The translations under genes and the position numbers were made by a program. A stretch of DNA of 64,000 bases, taken from assembly GCA_014762505.1 (NCBI GenBank), contig JABURS010000032.1, positions 147,450 to 211,449 of the forward strand. Direction: 5' to 3'. Source of the DNA: Chromatiales bacterium. GTDB taxonomy: Bacteria; Pseudomonadota; Gammaproteobacteria; SpSt-1174. Of this stretch, positions 26,431 to 40,213 are shown piece by piece. Within the stretch, counting starts at the first letter, position 1, and every line of letters starts with the position of its first letter. The notes beneath the pieces were generated by a model, which saw only the letters and a program-made list of their open reading frames with translations, was not told where the DNA came from and ran no database searches.

Positions 26431-29256
26431 TCAGGCGAAGCTGCGTTGTTCGCCGCCGCCGGCGACGTTGCTCACGCAGCGACCGCAGAGCTCGGGGTGC
26501 TCGGCGTCCGCACCCACGTCCTCGCGGTGGTGCCAGCAGCGGCTGCACTTGGCGTGTGCGCTCTTCGACACCGTCACCCACACGGTCTCGCCGTTGCGGA
26601 GCTTCACGGCGACGGCGTCCTGCGGGCGTTCGGCCGCCGGGTGGCGGCGGGCGTAGGAGGTGATCAGCACGAAGCGCAGCTCGTCCTCGAGCATGGCCAG
26701 CAGGCCGGCGATGGTCGCGTCGTCCTCGACGTAGAGATCGACCTCGGCCTCCAGGCCCGAGCCGATGTCGCCGGCGGCGCGCACCCGCTCCAGCTCGCGG
26801 TTGATGCCCTCGCGCAGCTCGATGACCTGCGCCCAGTAGTCGGCGTTCATGGGTTCGTCGGTGTCCAGGGCGAACAGGCCCTCGTACCAGGTCTCGAAGA
26901 ACACGGATTCGCCGCGCTCGCCCGGGATCAGCGGCCAGATCTCCTCGGCGGTAAAGCTCAGCACCGGGGCGATCCAGCGGGTGAGCGCCTCGATCACGTG
27001 GTACATCGCGGTCTGCGCCGAACGGCGCGCGATGCTGTCCTTTTGCGTGGTGTACTGGCGGTCCTTGATGATGTCGAGGTAGAAGCTGCCGAGCTCCACC
27101 GAGCAGAAGTTGTGGATCTCCTGGTAGATGGTGTGGAAGGCGTATTCCTCGTAGGCGCGGGCGAGCGTCGCCTGCAGCTGCTGGGCCTGGTCCACGGCCC
27201 AGCGGTCCAGCGCCAGCATGTCCTCGGGCGCGACCATGTGTGCGGCGGGATCGAAGCCGTTGAGGTTGGCCAGCAGGAAACGCGCGGTGTTGCGGATGCG
27301 GCGGTAGGCGTCGGCGGTGCGCTTGAGGATCTCGTCGGAGACGGTCATCTCGCGCGAGTAGTCGCAGCTCGACACCCACAGGCGCAGGATGTCGGCGCCC
27401 AGGCTGTTGACCACCTTCTGCGGGGCGACCACGTTGCCCTTGGACTTGGACATCTTCTGCCCCTTGGCGTCCACCGTGAAACCGTGGGTGAGCACCTGCC
27501 GGTAGGGCGCGCGGCCGTGCACGGCCACCGAGGTCAGCAACGATGACTGGAACCAGCCGCGGTGCTGGTCCGAGCCCTCGAGATACAGGTCGGCCGGACT
27601 GCGCAGGTTGTCGCGGTCGTCCAGCACGCAGGCGTGGGTCACACCCGAGTCGAACCACACGTCCAGGGTGTCGGCGACCTTGTCGTAGTCGCCGGCCTCG
27701 GCGCCGAGCAGTTCCTCGGGCTCCAGCGCGAACCAGGCGTCGATGCCGTCTGCCGCCACACGGCGGGCCACCTCCTCGATGAGCTCGTGGGTGTTGGGGT
27801 GCAGCTCGCCGGTCTGCCTGTGAACGAACAGGGCGATGGGCACGCCCCAGGTGCGCTGGCGCGAGATGCACCAGTCGGGGCGGTTCTCCACCATGCCGCG
27901 GATGCGGGCCTGGCCCCAGTCCGGCATCCATTCGACGTTGCCGATGGCCGCGACGGCGCCGTCGCGCAGGCCGTTCTGGTTCATGCTGATGAACCACTGC
28001 GGCGTGGCGCGGAAGATGATCGGCGTCTTGTGGCGCCAGCAGTGTGGGTAGCTGTGGCGCAGCTTGCCGTCGGCCACCAGTGTGCCGTGTTCGCGCAGCA
28101 CCTCGATGACATGCCCGTTGACCTTGTGCACCGATTCGCCGGCGAACAGCGGCGTGTCGGGCAGGAAGCAGCCGTCGCCGCCCACCGGGTTCTCCACCGG
28201 CAGGTCGTAACGGCGGCCGACGATGTAGTCGTCCTGGCCGTGGCCGGGCGCGGTGTGCACGGCGCCGGTACCGCTCTCGGTGGTGACGTGTTCGCCGAGG
28301 ATCACCGGGACCTGGCGGTCGTAGAAGGGGTGCTTGAGCAGCAGGTGTTCGAGGTCGGCCCCCTGGCAGCGGCCGAGTTCGGTGATCGCCACCTCGAGAC
28401 CGAAGCGCGCGAGCGCGGCGTCCTTCAGCTCGGCGGCCAGCACCAGGCGCTCGTCGCCGGCCTGCAGCAGCAGGTACTCGAGTTCGGGGTGCAGGGCCAC
28501 GGCCTGGTTGGCCGGCAGGGTCCAGGGGGTGGTGGTCCAGATGACGATGGAGACCGGGCCCATGCCCGTCGTATCCTGGAAGCGGGCGGCCATGGCATCG
28601 GGGTCGACCGCCTCGAAGCGCACGTCGATCTGCGCCGAGGTCTTGTCCTCGTATTCCACTTCCGCCTCGGCCAGGGCCGAACCGCAGTCCACGCACCAGT
28701 GCACGGGCTTCTCGCCCTTGTGCAGGTGGCCGTTGTCGATGATGCGCCCCAGGGTGCGGATGATGTTCGCCTCGAAGGCGTAGTCCATGGTGAGGTAGGG
28801 GCGGTCCCAGTCACCGAGCACGCCCAGGCGGCGGAAGTCGCGCTTCTGCCCGGCCACCTGCTCGGCGGCGTAGGCGCGGCAGTTGTCGCGGAAGGTCTTC
28901 GCATCGACCTTCACGCCGGCCTTGCCGACGCTCTTTTCCACCTGCAGCTCGATGGGCAGGCCGTGGCAGTCCCAGCCCGGCACGTAGGGGGCGTCGAAAC
29001 CGGCCAGCGTCTTGCTCTTGACGATGATGTCCTTCAGGACCTTGTTCACCGCGTGACCGATGTGGATGTCGCCGTTGGCGTAGGGCGGGCCGTCGTGCAG
29101 GATGAACTTCGGCCGGCCGGCGCTGATCTCGCGGATCTTCTCGTAGCGCTTCGCCGCGTCCCAGGCCGCGAGCATGTCGGGCTCGCGCTGGGCAAGGTTT
29201 CCGCGCATGGGAAACTCGGTGTCGGGCAGGTTGAGCGTGTGCTTGTAGTCGGTCAC
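26431..29256 (-). CDS. ileS: Isoleucyl-tRNA synthetase
   Basis: 941 residues, full class I length. The HIGH motif is in '[17 protein letters not shown]' (about residue 58) and KMSKS in '[15 protein letters not shown]' (about residue 600). The editing domain (CP1) carries '[19 protein letters not shown]'. The C-terminal zinc finger is '[24 protein letters not shown]'. It charges tRNA-Ile and edits valine. The ribF-ileS-lspA order matches E. coli. Confidence 0.97.
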   Translation of the reverse strand: MTDYKHTLNLPDTEFPMRGNLAQREPDMLAAWDAAKRYEKIREISAGRPKFILHDGPPYANGDIHIGHAVNKVLKDIIVKSKTLAGFDAPYVPGWDCHGLPIELQVEKSVGKAGVKVDAKTFRDNCRAYAAEQVAGQKRDFRRLGVLGDWDRPYLTMDYAFEANIIRTLGRIIDNGHLHKGEKPVHWCVDCGSALAEAEVEYEDKTSAQIDVRFEAVDPDAMAARFQDTTGMGPVSIVIWTTTPWTLPANQAVALHPELEYLLLQAGDERLVLAAELKDAALARFGLEVAITELGRCQGADLEHLLLKHPFYDRQVPVILGEHVTTESGTGAVHTAPGHGQDDYIVGRRYDLPVENPVGGDGCFLPDTPLFAGESVHKVNGHVIEVLREHGTLVADGKLRHSYPHCWRHKTPIIFRATPQWFISMNQNGLRDGAVAAIGNVEWMPDWGQARIRGMVENRPDWCISRQRTWGVPIALFVHRQTGELHPNTHELIEEVARRVAADGIDAWFALEPEELLGAEAGDYDKVADTLDVWFDSGVTHACVLDDRDNLRSPADLYLEGSDQHRGWFQSSLLTSVAVHGRAPYRQVLTHGFTVDAKGQKMSKSKGNVVAPQKVVNSLGADILRLWVSSCDYSREMTVSDEILKRTADAYRRIRNTARFLLANLNGFDPAAHMVAPEDMLALDRWAVDQAQQLQATLARAYEEYAFHTIYQEIHNFCSVELGSFYLDIIKDRQYTTQKDSIARRSAQTAMYHVIEALTRWIAPVLSFTAEEIWPLIPGERGESVFFETWYEGLFALDTDEPMNADYWAQVIELREGINRELERVRAAGDIGSGLEAEVDLYVEDDATIAGLLAMLEDELRFVLITSYARRHPAAERPQDAVAVKLRNGETVWVTVSKSAHAKCSRCWHHREDVGADAEHPELCGRCVSNVAGGGEQRSFA

Positions 29257-29278
29257 ATCAAATCCCGTTTATTGAACG

Positions 29279-30223
29279 TTAGGCCGGGTCGGAATACTTG
29301 TTGGCGAAAAAGGCGCGTGCGGCCTCGGCGTCGCGGCCGATCTGCGCGATCAGGGCGTCGAGCGAGTCGAAGCGCTGCTCGTCGCGCAGCCGGTGCAGCA
29401 GGTCGACCTGCACGTGGCGGCCGTAGAGGTCGCCGTCAAAGTCCAGCAGGTGCACCTCCAGGCGGTTCTCCACCCCGTCCACGGTGGGGCGCCGGCCCAC
29501 GTTGGCCACGCCGGGCAGCGGTTCGCCCGCCACGCCGAACAGCTCCACCGCGAACACGCCGCGCACCGGCGAGATCTGGCGCTCGAGCTTGAGGTTGGCG
29601 GTCGGGAAGCCGATGCTGCGCCCGCGCTTGTCGCCATGCGCCACCCGCCCGCAGAGGCGGAAGGGGCGGCCGAGCAGCTGTTCGGCCGCGGCCATGTCGC
29701 CCGCCTCCAGGGCCTCGCGGATGCGCGTACTGCTCACCCGCGCCGCGCCGATGCGGAAGGTGTGCATGTTCACCACCTGGAAGCCCCGGGCCGCGCCGGC
29801 GGCCTGGAGCATGGCGAAGTCCCCCGCACGGCCCTGGCCGAAGCGGAAGTCGTCGCCCACCACCAGGTATTGCACGCCCAGGCCGTCCACCAGCACCCGC
29901 TCGATGAAGTCCTGCGCCGGCATGGCGGCGCGCCGCGCATCGAAGCGCAGGCACAGCAGCCGGTCCACCGAGAAACGCCGCAGCGCCTGCAGCTTCTCGC
30001 GAAACCGCGTCAGCCGGGCCGGGGCCTGGTCGCCGAGGAAGTACTCGTGCGGCAGCGGCTCGAAGGTGATCACCGTGGATGGCAGGCCGAGGGCGTCGGC
30101 CTTCTCCGCCAGCTGGCCGAGCACGGCCTGGTGGCCGAGGTGCACGCCGTCGAAATTGCCGATGGTGGCAACGCAACCACGATGACGCTCGCGCAGATTG
30201 TGCAGGCCGCGTATCAGTTCCAT
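29279..30223 (-). CDS. ribF: Bifunctional riboflavin kinase/FAD synthetase
   Basis: 314 residues. The N-terminal FAD synthetase domain has 'GCVATIGNFDGVHLGHQAVLGQLAEKA' and 'VGDDFRFGQGRAGDFAML', followed by 'VSSTRIREALEAGDMAAAEQLLGRPF'. The C-terminal riboflavin kinase domain has 'GDKRGRSIGFPTANLKL' and 'GVANVGRRPTVDG'. It converts riboflavin to FMN and FAD. It is 22 bp upstream of ileS and downstream of murJ. Confidence 0.96.
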   Translation of the reverse strand: MELIRGLHNLRERHRGCVATIGNFDGVHLGHQAVLGQLAEKADALGLPSTVITFEPLPHEYFLGDQAPARLTRFREKLQALRRFSVDRLLCLRFDARRAAMPAQDFIERVLVDGLGVQYLVVGDDFRFGQGRAGDFAMLQAAGAARGFQVVNMHTFRIGAARVSSTRIREALEAGDMAAAEQLLGRPFRLCGRVAHGDKRGRSIGFPTANLKLERQISPVRGVFAVELFGVAGEPLPGVANVGRRPTVDGVENRLEVHLLDFDGDLYGRHVQVDLLHRLRDEQRFDSLDALIAQIGRDAEAARAFFANKYSDPA

Positions 30224-30291
30224 GGGCAGTCGGGCTGGGCGCGGCCGGTGGCCGACGCGGAAAAGGCCCGATTATACGTGGCTTTGCGCCG

Positions 30292-31866
30292 TCAGTCGCG
30301 GGTCAGGTCCGCCGGGCGCAGGCCGAGTGCCACCAGCACCGCGGAATAGCTGAGCGCACCGGCAGCGACCAGGCCGGCGAGCCAGGCCGCGCGCATGGCC
30401 CCGCCCATGAGCTCCCACTGGTCGGCTGCCGGGTTGAGCGCGAGCAGTACCGCCGCCATCACCGCCGTGGCGGCGAGCGTACGCGACCAGGTGGCGAGCC
30501 AGCCGGGCCGCGGCCGGTAGATGCCGTGCCGGCGCAGGTTGACATAGAGCAGCCCGGCGTTGACGAAGCCCGCCAGGGCCGTCGCCAGGGCCAGGCCGGC
30601 GTGCGGCGCCGGCGTGTCCGTGAGCAGCCAGGGCGTGAGGATCAGGGCATTGAAGGCCATGTTGGCGAACATCGCCGTGATGCCGATCTTCACCGGCGTG
30701 GCCGTGTCCTGGCGCGAATAAAAGCCGGGCGCCAGGAGCTTGACCAGGATGAACGCCGGCAGGCCGGTGGCATAGGTCATCAGGCTCAGCGCCGCCATGT
30801 CCACGTCCAGGCGCGTGAACTGGCCATACTGGATGAGCGTGAACAGGATGGGGGCGGCCAGCACGATCAGGCCCGCCATGGCCGGGATGCAGACCAGCAC
30901 GCCCAGGCGCAGCGCCCAGTCCAGGGTGGCGTTGAAGCCGTCCGCGCTCTCCGCCGCGTGCTGCTGGGAGAGCCTGGGCAGGATCACGGTGCCGATGGCC
31001 ACGCCGATCAGGGCCAGGGGCAGCTCCACGAAGCGGTCCGACAGGTACAGCCAGGTGAGGCTGCCGGTGACGAAGAACGAGGCGATGGTGGTGTTGATGA
31101 GGAGGTTCACCTGCGCCACCGAGGAGCCGAACAGGGTGGGCAGCATCAGCCGGAGGATGCGCCGCACCCCCTCGAAACGGAAGTCGACCCGCGGGCGGGG
31201 GACCAGCCCCAGGCGCCAGAGGAACGGGAGCTGGAAGGCCAGCTGCAGCACCCCCGCGATGAACACCCCCCAGGCCAGCGCCGTGATGGGGTCGGCCATG
31301 AGCGGGGCCAGCCACAGGGCACAGGCGATCAGCGCCAGGTTGAGGAATACCGGCGTGAAGGCCGGTATGGCGAAGCGACCGAAGCTGTTGAGTATCCCCC
31401 CGGCAAAGGCCGTCAGCGAGATGAACAGGATGTAGGGGAAGGTGATGCGCAGCATCTCGGTGGCCAGCGCATGCTGTTCGGGCTTGTCCTCGAAGTGAAA
31501 CCCCGCGGCGAAGACGTTAATGATCCAGGGGGCGGCCAGGATGCCCACGGCCGTGACCAGGAACAGGATCAGCGCCAGGGCGCCCGCGACATGGTCGATC
31601 AGGGCCTGCATGTCCTCCCGGCTGCGGCGCTCCTTGTATTCGGAGAGCACGGGCACGAAGGCCAGCGAGAAGGCCCCTTCGGCGAACAGGCGCCGCAGCA
31701 GGTTGGGGATGCGAAAGGCCACGACGAAGGCGTCCGTGGCCCCCGAGGCGCCGAAGATGACCGCGATCACCGCATCGCGGAGGTAGCCGAACAGGCGCGA
31801 GACCAGCGTCATCGCGCTCACGATCGCGCCGGATCTGAAGAGTTTGCGGCTCAGTGGGGGCTCCAT
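30292..31866 (-). CDS. murJ: Lipid II flippase MurJ
   Basis: 524 residues, about 14 membrane helices of the MviN/MOP family. It opens 'LFRSGAIVSAMTLVSRLFGYLRDAVIAVIFGASGATDAFVVAFRIPNLLRRLFAEGAFS', a typical MurJ N-terminus, and includes 'YERRSREDMQAL'-like loop and 'GVAIGTVILPRLSQ'. It flips lipid II for peptidoglycan synthesis. The gene is first of the leftward block, divergent from rpsT as in many gammaproteobacteria. Confidence 0.96.
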   Translation of the reverse strand: MEPPLSRKLFRSGAIVSAMTLVSRLFGYLRDAVIAVIFGASGATDAFVVAFRIPNLLRRLFAEGAFSLAFVPVLSEYKERRSREDMQALIDHVAGALALILFLVTAVGILAAPWIINVFAAGFHFEDKPEQHALATEMLRITFPYILFISLTAFAGGILNSFGRFAIPAFTPVFLNLALIACALWLAPLMADPITALAWGVFIAGVLQLAFQLPFLWRLGLVPRPRVDFRFEGVRRILRLMLPTLFGSSVAQVNLLINTTIASFFVTGSLTWLYLSDRFVELPLALIGVAIGTVILPRLSQQHAAESADGFNATLDWALRLGVLVCIPAMAGLIVLAAPILFTLIQYGQFTRLDVDMAALSLMTYATGLPAFILVKLLAPGFYSRQDTATPVKIGITAMFANMAFNALILTPWLLTDTPAPHAGLALATALAGFVNAGLLYVNLRRHGIYRPRPGWLATWSRTLAATAVMAAVLLALNPAADQWELMGGAMRAAWLAGLVAAGALSYSAVLVALGLRPADLTRD

Positions 31867-32029
31867 GGCATGAGAGGGCCGATCACAGGGGTTTTACCGG
31901 AAACCGGGCCGACCCGCAAAGCCGCCGTGCCGCACGGTTTCGCCGGTGAACGGGGCGTTGACATCGCGGGTGGAAACGGGCAGACTACGCGGCCTTCAGG
32001 CTTTACACCGAATTTTTCAGGAGAGTACC

Positions 32030-32293
32030 TTGGCCAATTCAGCTTCCGCCCGCAAGCGCGCCCGTCAGGCCGAAAAGCGTCGCGAACACAACGTGGCCCT
32101 GCGCTCGCGCATGCGCACCTACATGAAGAAGGTCGTCAACGCGATTGCCGCGGGTGACAAGACCAACGCGCAGGCCGCCTACAAGGAAGCCGTGCCGATG
32201 ATGGATGCCGGCGTGACCAAGGGCCTGATGCACAAGAACAAGGCCGCTCGTCACAAGAGCCGCATGAACGCTGCCATCAAGGCGATGGACTGA
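32030..32293 (+). CDS. rpsT: Ribosomal protein S20
   Basis: 87 residues starting from a TTG at 32030 (the rare start also used by E. coli rpsT), 6 nt after AGGAGAG. The sequence [34 protein letters not shown] is classic S20, a basic helical protein of the 30S body. It ends '[14 protein letters not shown]'. A strong terminator follows. Confidence 0.97.
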   Translation: MANSASARKRARQAEKRREHNVALRSRMRTYMKKVVNAIAAGDKTNAQAAYKEAVPMMDAGVTKGLMHKNKAARHKSRMNAAIKAMD

Positions 32294-32306
32294 GTCCCAG
32301 CCTGCA

Positions 32307-32347
32307 GCGCATAAAAAAGCCGGCCCTGGGCCGGCTTTTTTATGCGC
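32307..32347 (+). terminator. Intrinsic terminator of rpsT
   Basis: A hairpin of up to 20 bp (GCGCATAAAAAAGCCGGCCC and complement, apex around 32327) with a TTTTTT tract in the descending arm. The matching A-tract makes it usable on the minus strand too. Confidence 0.92.
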
Positions 32348-32377
32348 GTGAGGCGTCGGTATGAAAATCCGCCTCAC
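32348..32377. repeat. GTGAGGCG/CGCCTCAC inverted repeat
   Basis: GTGAGGCG (32348-32355) and CGCCTCAC (32370-32377) lie between the convergent rpsT and proB genes. The heptamer is the same as that at 4044-4096. Confidence 0.45.
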
Positions 32378-32388
32378 TCCTCACATCC

Positions 32389-34887
<2,499 letters not shown>

Positions 34888-34910
34888 TGTGTACTACCTC
34901 GACTGCGTTC

Positions 34911-35222
34911 TTAGCCCGAAATGCCGGTGATCTGCACTTCGGTGTAATCCTGACGGTGTCCCATCTGCTTGCGGTGGTGCTTGCGGCGACGGAACTTGAC
35001 GATTTCGATCTTCTTGCCGCGGCCATGGGCCGTGACGGTCGCGGAGACCTTGCCGCCCTCGACGTAGGGGGCGCCGACCTTGACGCTCTCGCCTTCGCCG
35101 ACCAGGAGGACCTTGTCGAAATCAACCGACGAACCGGCCTCGGCGCTGAGCTTCTCAACGCGGATCACGTCGCCTTCCGCGACTCGATACTGCTTACCAC
35201 CCGTGGCGATAACGGCGTACAT
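34911..35222 (-). CDS. rplU: Ribosomal protein L21
   Basis: 103 residues starting [25 protein letters not shown] and ending '[26 protein letters not shown]', diagnostic of L21, which binds 23S rRNA. It is the first gene of the rplU-rpmA operon, divergent from ispB as in E. coli. Confidence 0.97.
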   Translation of the reverse strand: MYAVIATGGKQYRVAEGDVIRVEKLSAEAGSSVDFDKVLLVGEGESVKVGAPYVEGGKVSATVTAHGRGKKIEIVKFRRRKHHRKQMGHRQDYTEVQITGISG

Positions 35223-35396
35223 GGTACTACTCCGGAAACGGTGCTTGAAAAAGAGGCGGAATTCTAACGGGAGTCGGGGCCCGCGTCAAACCCCCTGTGC
35301 GGCGCCCGCGCCCGGCTGCCGGGCGCGGCGCCACACAGGCTTGACACCCCGCGGGGCGCTTCCTAGCATGCGCAGACCTTGAAACCGGCAGCCCCG

Positions 35397-36365
35397 ATGG
35401 AACTGAGCCAGATCCAGGCCCTGATCGCCGACGACATGCAGGCGGTCAACGCGCTGATCGAGGCGCGTCTCCAGTCCGACGTCGTCCTCATCAACCAGCT
35501 CGGCCAATACATTATCAATAGCGGTGGTAAGCGCCTGCGCCCGCAGCTCGCGCTGCTGGCCGCGCGTGCCTGCGGCTACGACGGCGACCGCCACGTGGAC
35601 ATCGCCGCCATCGTCGAGTTCATCCACACCGCCACCCTGCTGCACGACGACGTGGTGGACGAATCCGACCTGCGCCGTGGCAAGGATACCGCAAACACCG
35701 TGTGGGGCAATGCCGCCGCCGTGCTGGTGGGCGATTTCCTCTACTCGCGCTCCTTCGAGATGATGGTGGCGGTGGGCTCCATGCGGGTGATGGAGATCAT
35801 GTCGAGCACGACCTGCACCATCGCCGAGGGCGAGGTCCAGCAGCTGCTGAACTGCCACGATGCCGATACCACCGAGGCGCGCTACCTGGAGGTGATCCAC
35901 TCCAAGACCGCCAAGCTCTTCGAGGCGGCCTGTCGCCTCGGCGCCGTGCTCGCCGGCCAGCCGGCGGCGGTGGAGAACGACCTGGCGGCCTATGGCATGC
36001 ACCTGGGCACGGCCTTCCAGCTCATCGACGACGTGCTGGACTACTCGGCCTCGGCCGATGAGATGGGCAAGAACGTCGGTGACGACCTGGCCGAGGGCAA
36101 GCCCACCCTGCCGCTGATCCACGCCATGCGCCAGGGCACGCCGGCGCAGGCCCGCGTGGTGCGCGAGGCCATCGAACAGGGCGGCCTGGAGCGCATCGAC
36201 GAGGTCATGGCGGCCATTGAATCGACGGGGGCAATCGAGTACACTGCCGCGTCTGCGCGATCGGAGGCCGAACAGGCCATCGCGCGACTGGCCTCCCTGC
36301 CGGCTTCACCCTACAGGGAGGCGCTGGCCGCCCTGGCGGAATTCTCCGTCAACCGCAGCCACTGA
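35397..36365 (+). CDS. ispB: Octaprenyl diphosphate synthase
   Basis: 322 residues from the ATG at 35397. The two Asp-rich motifs of trans-prenyltransferases are present: '[17 protein letters not shown]' and '[33 protein letters not shown]'. It builds the long polyprenyl side chain of ubiquinone or menaquinone. The position divergent from rplU supports ispB. Exact chain length cannot be read from the sequence. Confidence 0.93.
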   Translation: MELSQIQALIADDMQAVNALIEARLQSDVVLINQLGQYIINSGGKRLRPQLALLAARACGYDGDRHVDIAAIVEFIHTATLLHDDVVDESDLRRGKDTANTVWGNAAAVLVGDFLYSRSFEMMVAVGSMRVMEIMSSTTCTIAEGEVQQLLNCHDADTTEARYLEVIHSKTAKLFEAACRLGAVLAGQPAAVENDLAAYGMHLGTAFQLIDDVLDYSASADEMGKNVGDDLAEGKPTLPLIHAMRQGTPAQARVVREAIEQGGLERIDEVMAAIESTGAIEYTAASARSEAEQAIARLASLPASPYREALAALAEFSVNRSH

Positions 36366-36372
36366 CTGACCA

Positions 36373-36449
<77 letters not shown>

Positions 36450-36454
36450 ATTCC

Positions 36455-36479
36455 AAAGGCCACCCAGCGGGTGGCCTTT
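36455..36479 (+). terminator. Terminator after tRNA-Pro
   Basis: AAAGGCCACCC (36455-36465) pairs with GGGTGGCCTTT (36469-36479) around a 3-nt loop, followed by GTCATTT. Confidence 0.85.
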
Positions 36480-36512
36480 GTCATTTACGGTGCCGGTTTT
36501 CCCCGGGGGTGA

Positions 36513-37172
<660 letters not shown>

Positions 37173-37241
37173 ACCGGCCTGCATCCTATAGAATCAACGG
37201 TTCGCCGTCGAAAAACGGCCCGCACTTTTCAGGAGTAACCC

Positions 37242-37505
37242 ATGGCCCGTATCACCGTCGAAGACTGTCTCGAAAACGTGGAAAACCGCTTCGAGCTCGT
37301 ACTGGTCGCCAGCAAGCGCGCCCGCCAGATCTCCCTGGGGCATCAGCCGCACGTGGAGCTGGAGAACGACAAGCCCACCGTCCTCGCCCTGCGCGAGATC
37401 GCCGAGGGCCTGATCGGCAAGAGCGTGCTCGACGAGGTCGACGCCCGTGAACACGCCCCCGTCGAGCAGGGCGTGAGCGAGGACGAGGTGCGGGCCGAGA
37501 TCTGA
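37242..37505 (+). CDS. rpoZ: RNA polymerase omega subunit
   Basis: 87 residues: [33 protein letters not shown] is the omega signature. It aids assembly of RNA polymerase and contributes to ppGpp binding, fitting its place just upstream of spoT. AGGAGT precedes the ATG. Confidence 0.97.
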   Translation: MARITVEDCLENVENRFELVLVASKRARQISLGHQPHVELENDKPTVLALREIAEGLIGKSVLDEVDAREHAPVEQGVSEDEVRAEI

Positions 37506-37521
37506 AGGCCCGCCCCCCTGT

Positions 37522-39684
37522 ATGGCCGAGAGCGCGACCACCGGTTTCCTGAGTCCCCAGAACCCCAAGGACACCACGCGGTTTCTGGTCAGCGACCTGT
37601 GCTCGATTCTCGAGACCTATCTCGACCCCGATCAGATCAGTGAGGTCTACCGCGCCTACCTCTTCGGCGCCGAGGCACACGAAGGGCAGACGCGCCAGTC
37701 CGGCGAGCCCTACATCTACCACCCCATCGCCGTGGCCAAGACCCTGGCCGAGATGCGCATGGATCACCACAGCCTCGTGGCGGCGATCCTGCATGATGTC
37801 ATGGAGGACACGGCCACCGCCAAGGAACAGCTCGAACGCGAGTTCGGCGCCGAGGTGGCGGAGCTGGTGGACGGTGTCAGCAAGCTGACCCATCTGCACT
37901 TCGAATCCAAGGCCGAGGCCCAGGCCGAGAACTTCCGCAAGATGATGCTGGCCATGGTGCGCGACGTGCGCGTGATGATGGTCAAGCTCGCCGACCGCCT
38001 GCACAACATGCGCACGGTCGGCGCCCTGCGCCCCGACAAGCGTCGCCGCATCGCCCGCGAGACGCTCGAGATCTACGCCCCCATCGCCCAGCGCCTGGGC
38101 ATGAACGCCATGCGCCGCGAGCTGGAGCTGCTGGGCTTTCGCGCCTACTGGCCGCAGCGCTATGCCACCCTGGAGCGCGCCGTGCAGCGCGCCCGCGGCC
38201 ACCGCAAGGAGGTGCTGCAGCGCATCGAGGCCTCGGTGGTCAACCGCATGGAGGAGGCCGGGGTGGTGGCGCGCATCATCGGCCGCGAGAAGAACCTCTA
38301 CAGCATCTACAAGAAGATGCGCGAGAAGGGCCTGTCCTTCGCCGATGTCTTCGATGTCTATGCCATCCGTATCATCGTCGAGGACGTCGACACCTGTTAT
38401 CGCTGCCTGGGCATCATGCACAACCTCTACAAGCCGGTGCCGGGACGCTTCAAGGACTACATCGCCATCCCCAAGGCCAATGGCTACCAGTCGTTGCATA
38501 CCACCCTGTTCGGGCCGCACGGCATCCCGCTGGAGATCCAGATCCGCACCGAGGAGATGGATCACGTCGCCGAGTCCGGCATCGCCGCGCACTGGCTGTA
38601 CAAGAGCGGCGACCGCCATTCCGCCACCGCCCAGGCACGCGCCCGCGAGTGGATGAAGACCGTGCTGGAGATGCAGCAGAGCGCGGGCGACAGCATCGAG
38701 TTCCTGGAGAACATCAAGGTCGACCTGTTCCCGGACGAGGTCTACGTCTTCACGCCCAAGGGCGACATCATGGAGCTGCCGCGCGGCGCCACCCCGGTGG
38801 ACTTCGCCTATGCCGTGCACTCGGACATCGGCAACTCCTGCGTGGCCGCCAAGATCGACCGTCAGCTGGCGCCGCTGTCCACCCAGCTCGAGAGCGGGCA
38901 GGCGGTGGAGGTCATCACCGCGCCCAATGCCCGGCCCAACCCCGCCTGGCTCGGCTTCGTCGTCACGGGCAAGGCCCGCGCCAACATCCGCCACCATCTC
39001 AAGAACCTGAAGGAGGACGAGGCCGGGGTGCTGGGCCGCCGCCTGCTGGAAAAGGCCCTGACCTCGCTCGGGCGCTCGCTGGACGGCGTGGACGAGGTGC
39101 AGATGCACGCCCTGCTGGAGGAGTTCGGCATCCCGGATGTCGCACGTCTCTACGAGGACATCGGACTCGGCACCCGCATGGCCCCGCTGGTGGCGCGCCG
39201 CCTGGTCGGCGACGCGGAGGTCCCCGCCGACGGCAAGCGCGCGCCGCTCGCCATCCGCGGCACCGAGGGCATGGTGGTGAGCTTTGCCAAGTGTTGCTAC
39301 CCGATCCCGGGCGACCCCATCGTCGGCGTGATGAGCACCGGGCGCGGGATGGTCATCCACCGCGAGGGCTGCCGCAACGTCGCCGAGTTCCGCGACAACC
39401 CGGACAAGTGGGTGCCGTTGCAGTGGTCGGACGACATCGATCGCGAGTTCACCGCCTCCGTGCGCGTGCAAAGCGCCAACCAGCGCGGCGTGCTGGCCAC
39501 GCTGGCCAGCAAGATCGCCAGCATGGACGCCAACATCGAGAACGTCTCCTTCGAGGAGCGCGACGCCACCACCACCACCATCACCTTCCTGCTCTCGGTC
39601 CGCGACCGCCGGCACCTGGCGCGCATCATGCGCAGCATCCGCAACGCCCCGGCCGTGATGAAGATCGCCCGCGCCCGCGGCTGA
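37522..39684 (+). CDS. spoT: Bifunctional (p)ppGpp synthetase/hydrolase SpoT
   Basis: 720 residues, RelA/SpoT family. The HD hydrolase domain is intact ('VAAILHDVMEDTATAKEQL', 'LADRLHNMRT'). The synthetase has 'ANGYQSLHTTLFGPHG' and 'LEIQIRTEEMDHVAE'. TGS ('VYVFTPKGDIMELPRGATPVDFAYAVHSDIG') and C-terminal ACT domains follow. The HD residues and its place after rpoZ indicate SpoT rather than RelA. It controls the stringent response. Confidence 0.96.
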   Translation: MAESATTGFLSPQNPKDTTRFLVSDLCSILETYLDPDQISEVYRAYLFGAEAHEGQTRQSGEPYIYHPIAVAKTLAEMRMDHHSLVAAILHDVMEDTATAKEQLEREFGAEVAELVDGVSKLTHLHFESKAEAQAENFRKMMLAMVRDVRVMMVKLADRLHNMRTVGALRPDKRRRIARETLEIYAPIAQRLGMNAMRRELELLGFRAYWPQRYATLERAVQRARGHRKEVLQRIEASVVNRMEEAGVVARIIGREKNLYSIYKKMREKGLSFADVFDVYAIRIIVEDVDTCYRCLGIMHNLYKPVPGRFKDYIAIPKANGYQSLHTTLFGPHGIPLEIQIRTEEMDHVAESGIAAHWLYKSGDRHSATAQARAREWMKTVLEMQQSAGDSIEFLENIKVDLFPDEVYVFTPKGDIMELPRGATPVDFAYAVHSDIGNSCVAAKIDRQLAPLSTQLESGQAVEVITAPNARPNPAWLGFVVTGKARANIRHHLKNLKEDEAGVLGRRLLEKALTSLGRSLDGVDEVQMHALLEEFGIPDVARLYEDIGLGTRMAPLVARRLVGDAEVPADGKRAPLAIRGTEGMVVSFAKCCYPIPGDPIVGVMSTGRGMVIHREGCRNVAEFRDNPDKWVPLQWSDDIDREFTASVRVQSANQRGVLATLASKIASMDANIENVSFEERDATTTTITFLLSVRDRRHLARIMRSIRNAPAVMKIARARG

Positions 39685-39774
39685 CCCCGTTCGGGCACTT
39701 ACAGCCGGCGCCCGATCCGGTATTCTCTGATGCCACATTCTTGACGCACCCACAGCACTTCCCAAGGAGCACCC

Positions 39775-40164
39775 ATGGCGCGCGACATCATCTCCACGGA
39801 CAAGGCCCCCAAGGCCATCGGCACCTATTCGCAGGCGGTGAGGGTCGACAACACCGTCTACATCTCCGGGCAGATCCCGCTCATCCCCGAGACCATGGCG
39901 CTGGTGGAGGGCGACATGGACGCCCAGATCCGTCGCGTCTTCGACAACCTCGCGGCCGTGGCGGAGGCCGCCGGCGGCCGGCTTGCCGACATCGTCAAGC
40001 TCAACATCTTCCTCACCGACCTCGCGCACTTCCCGCTGGTCAACCAGGTGATGGCCGAGTACTTCGCCGAACCCTATCCGGCGCGTGCCGCCATCGGCGT
40101 GGCCAGCCTGCCCAAGGGCGCCGGCGTGGAGATGGACGCCATCCTGCACCTCGGCCGGGCATGA
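39775..40164 (+). CDS. ridA: RidA-family enamine/imine deaminase
   Basis: 129 residues: '[32 protein letters not shown]' and the substrate Arg in '[23 protein letters not shown]' are the RidA/YjgF hallmarks. It hydrolyses reactive 2-aminoacrylate and related imines. It follows spoT by 90 bp with AGGAG before the ATG and is the last chromosomal gene before the prophage remnant. Confidence 0.95.
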   Translation: MARDIISTDKAPKAIGTYSQAVRVDNTVYISGQIPLIPETMALVEGDMDAQIRRVFDNLAAVAEAAGGRLADIVKLNIFLTDLAHFPLVNQVMAEYFAEPYPARAAIGVASLPKGAGVEMDAILHLGRA

Positions 40165-40213
40165 AAGCGCCGGCCGGCCGCAGCGCGGCCCGGTCGGTCG
40201 TGTAACTCAAGAA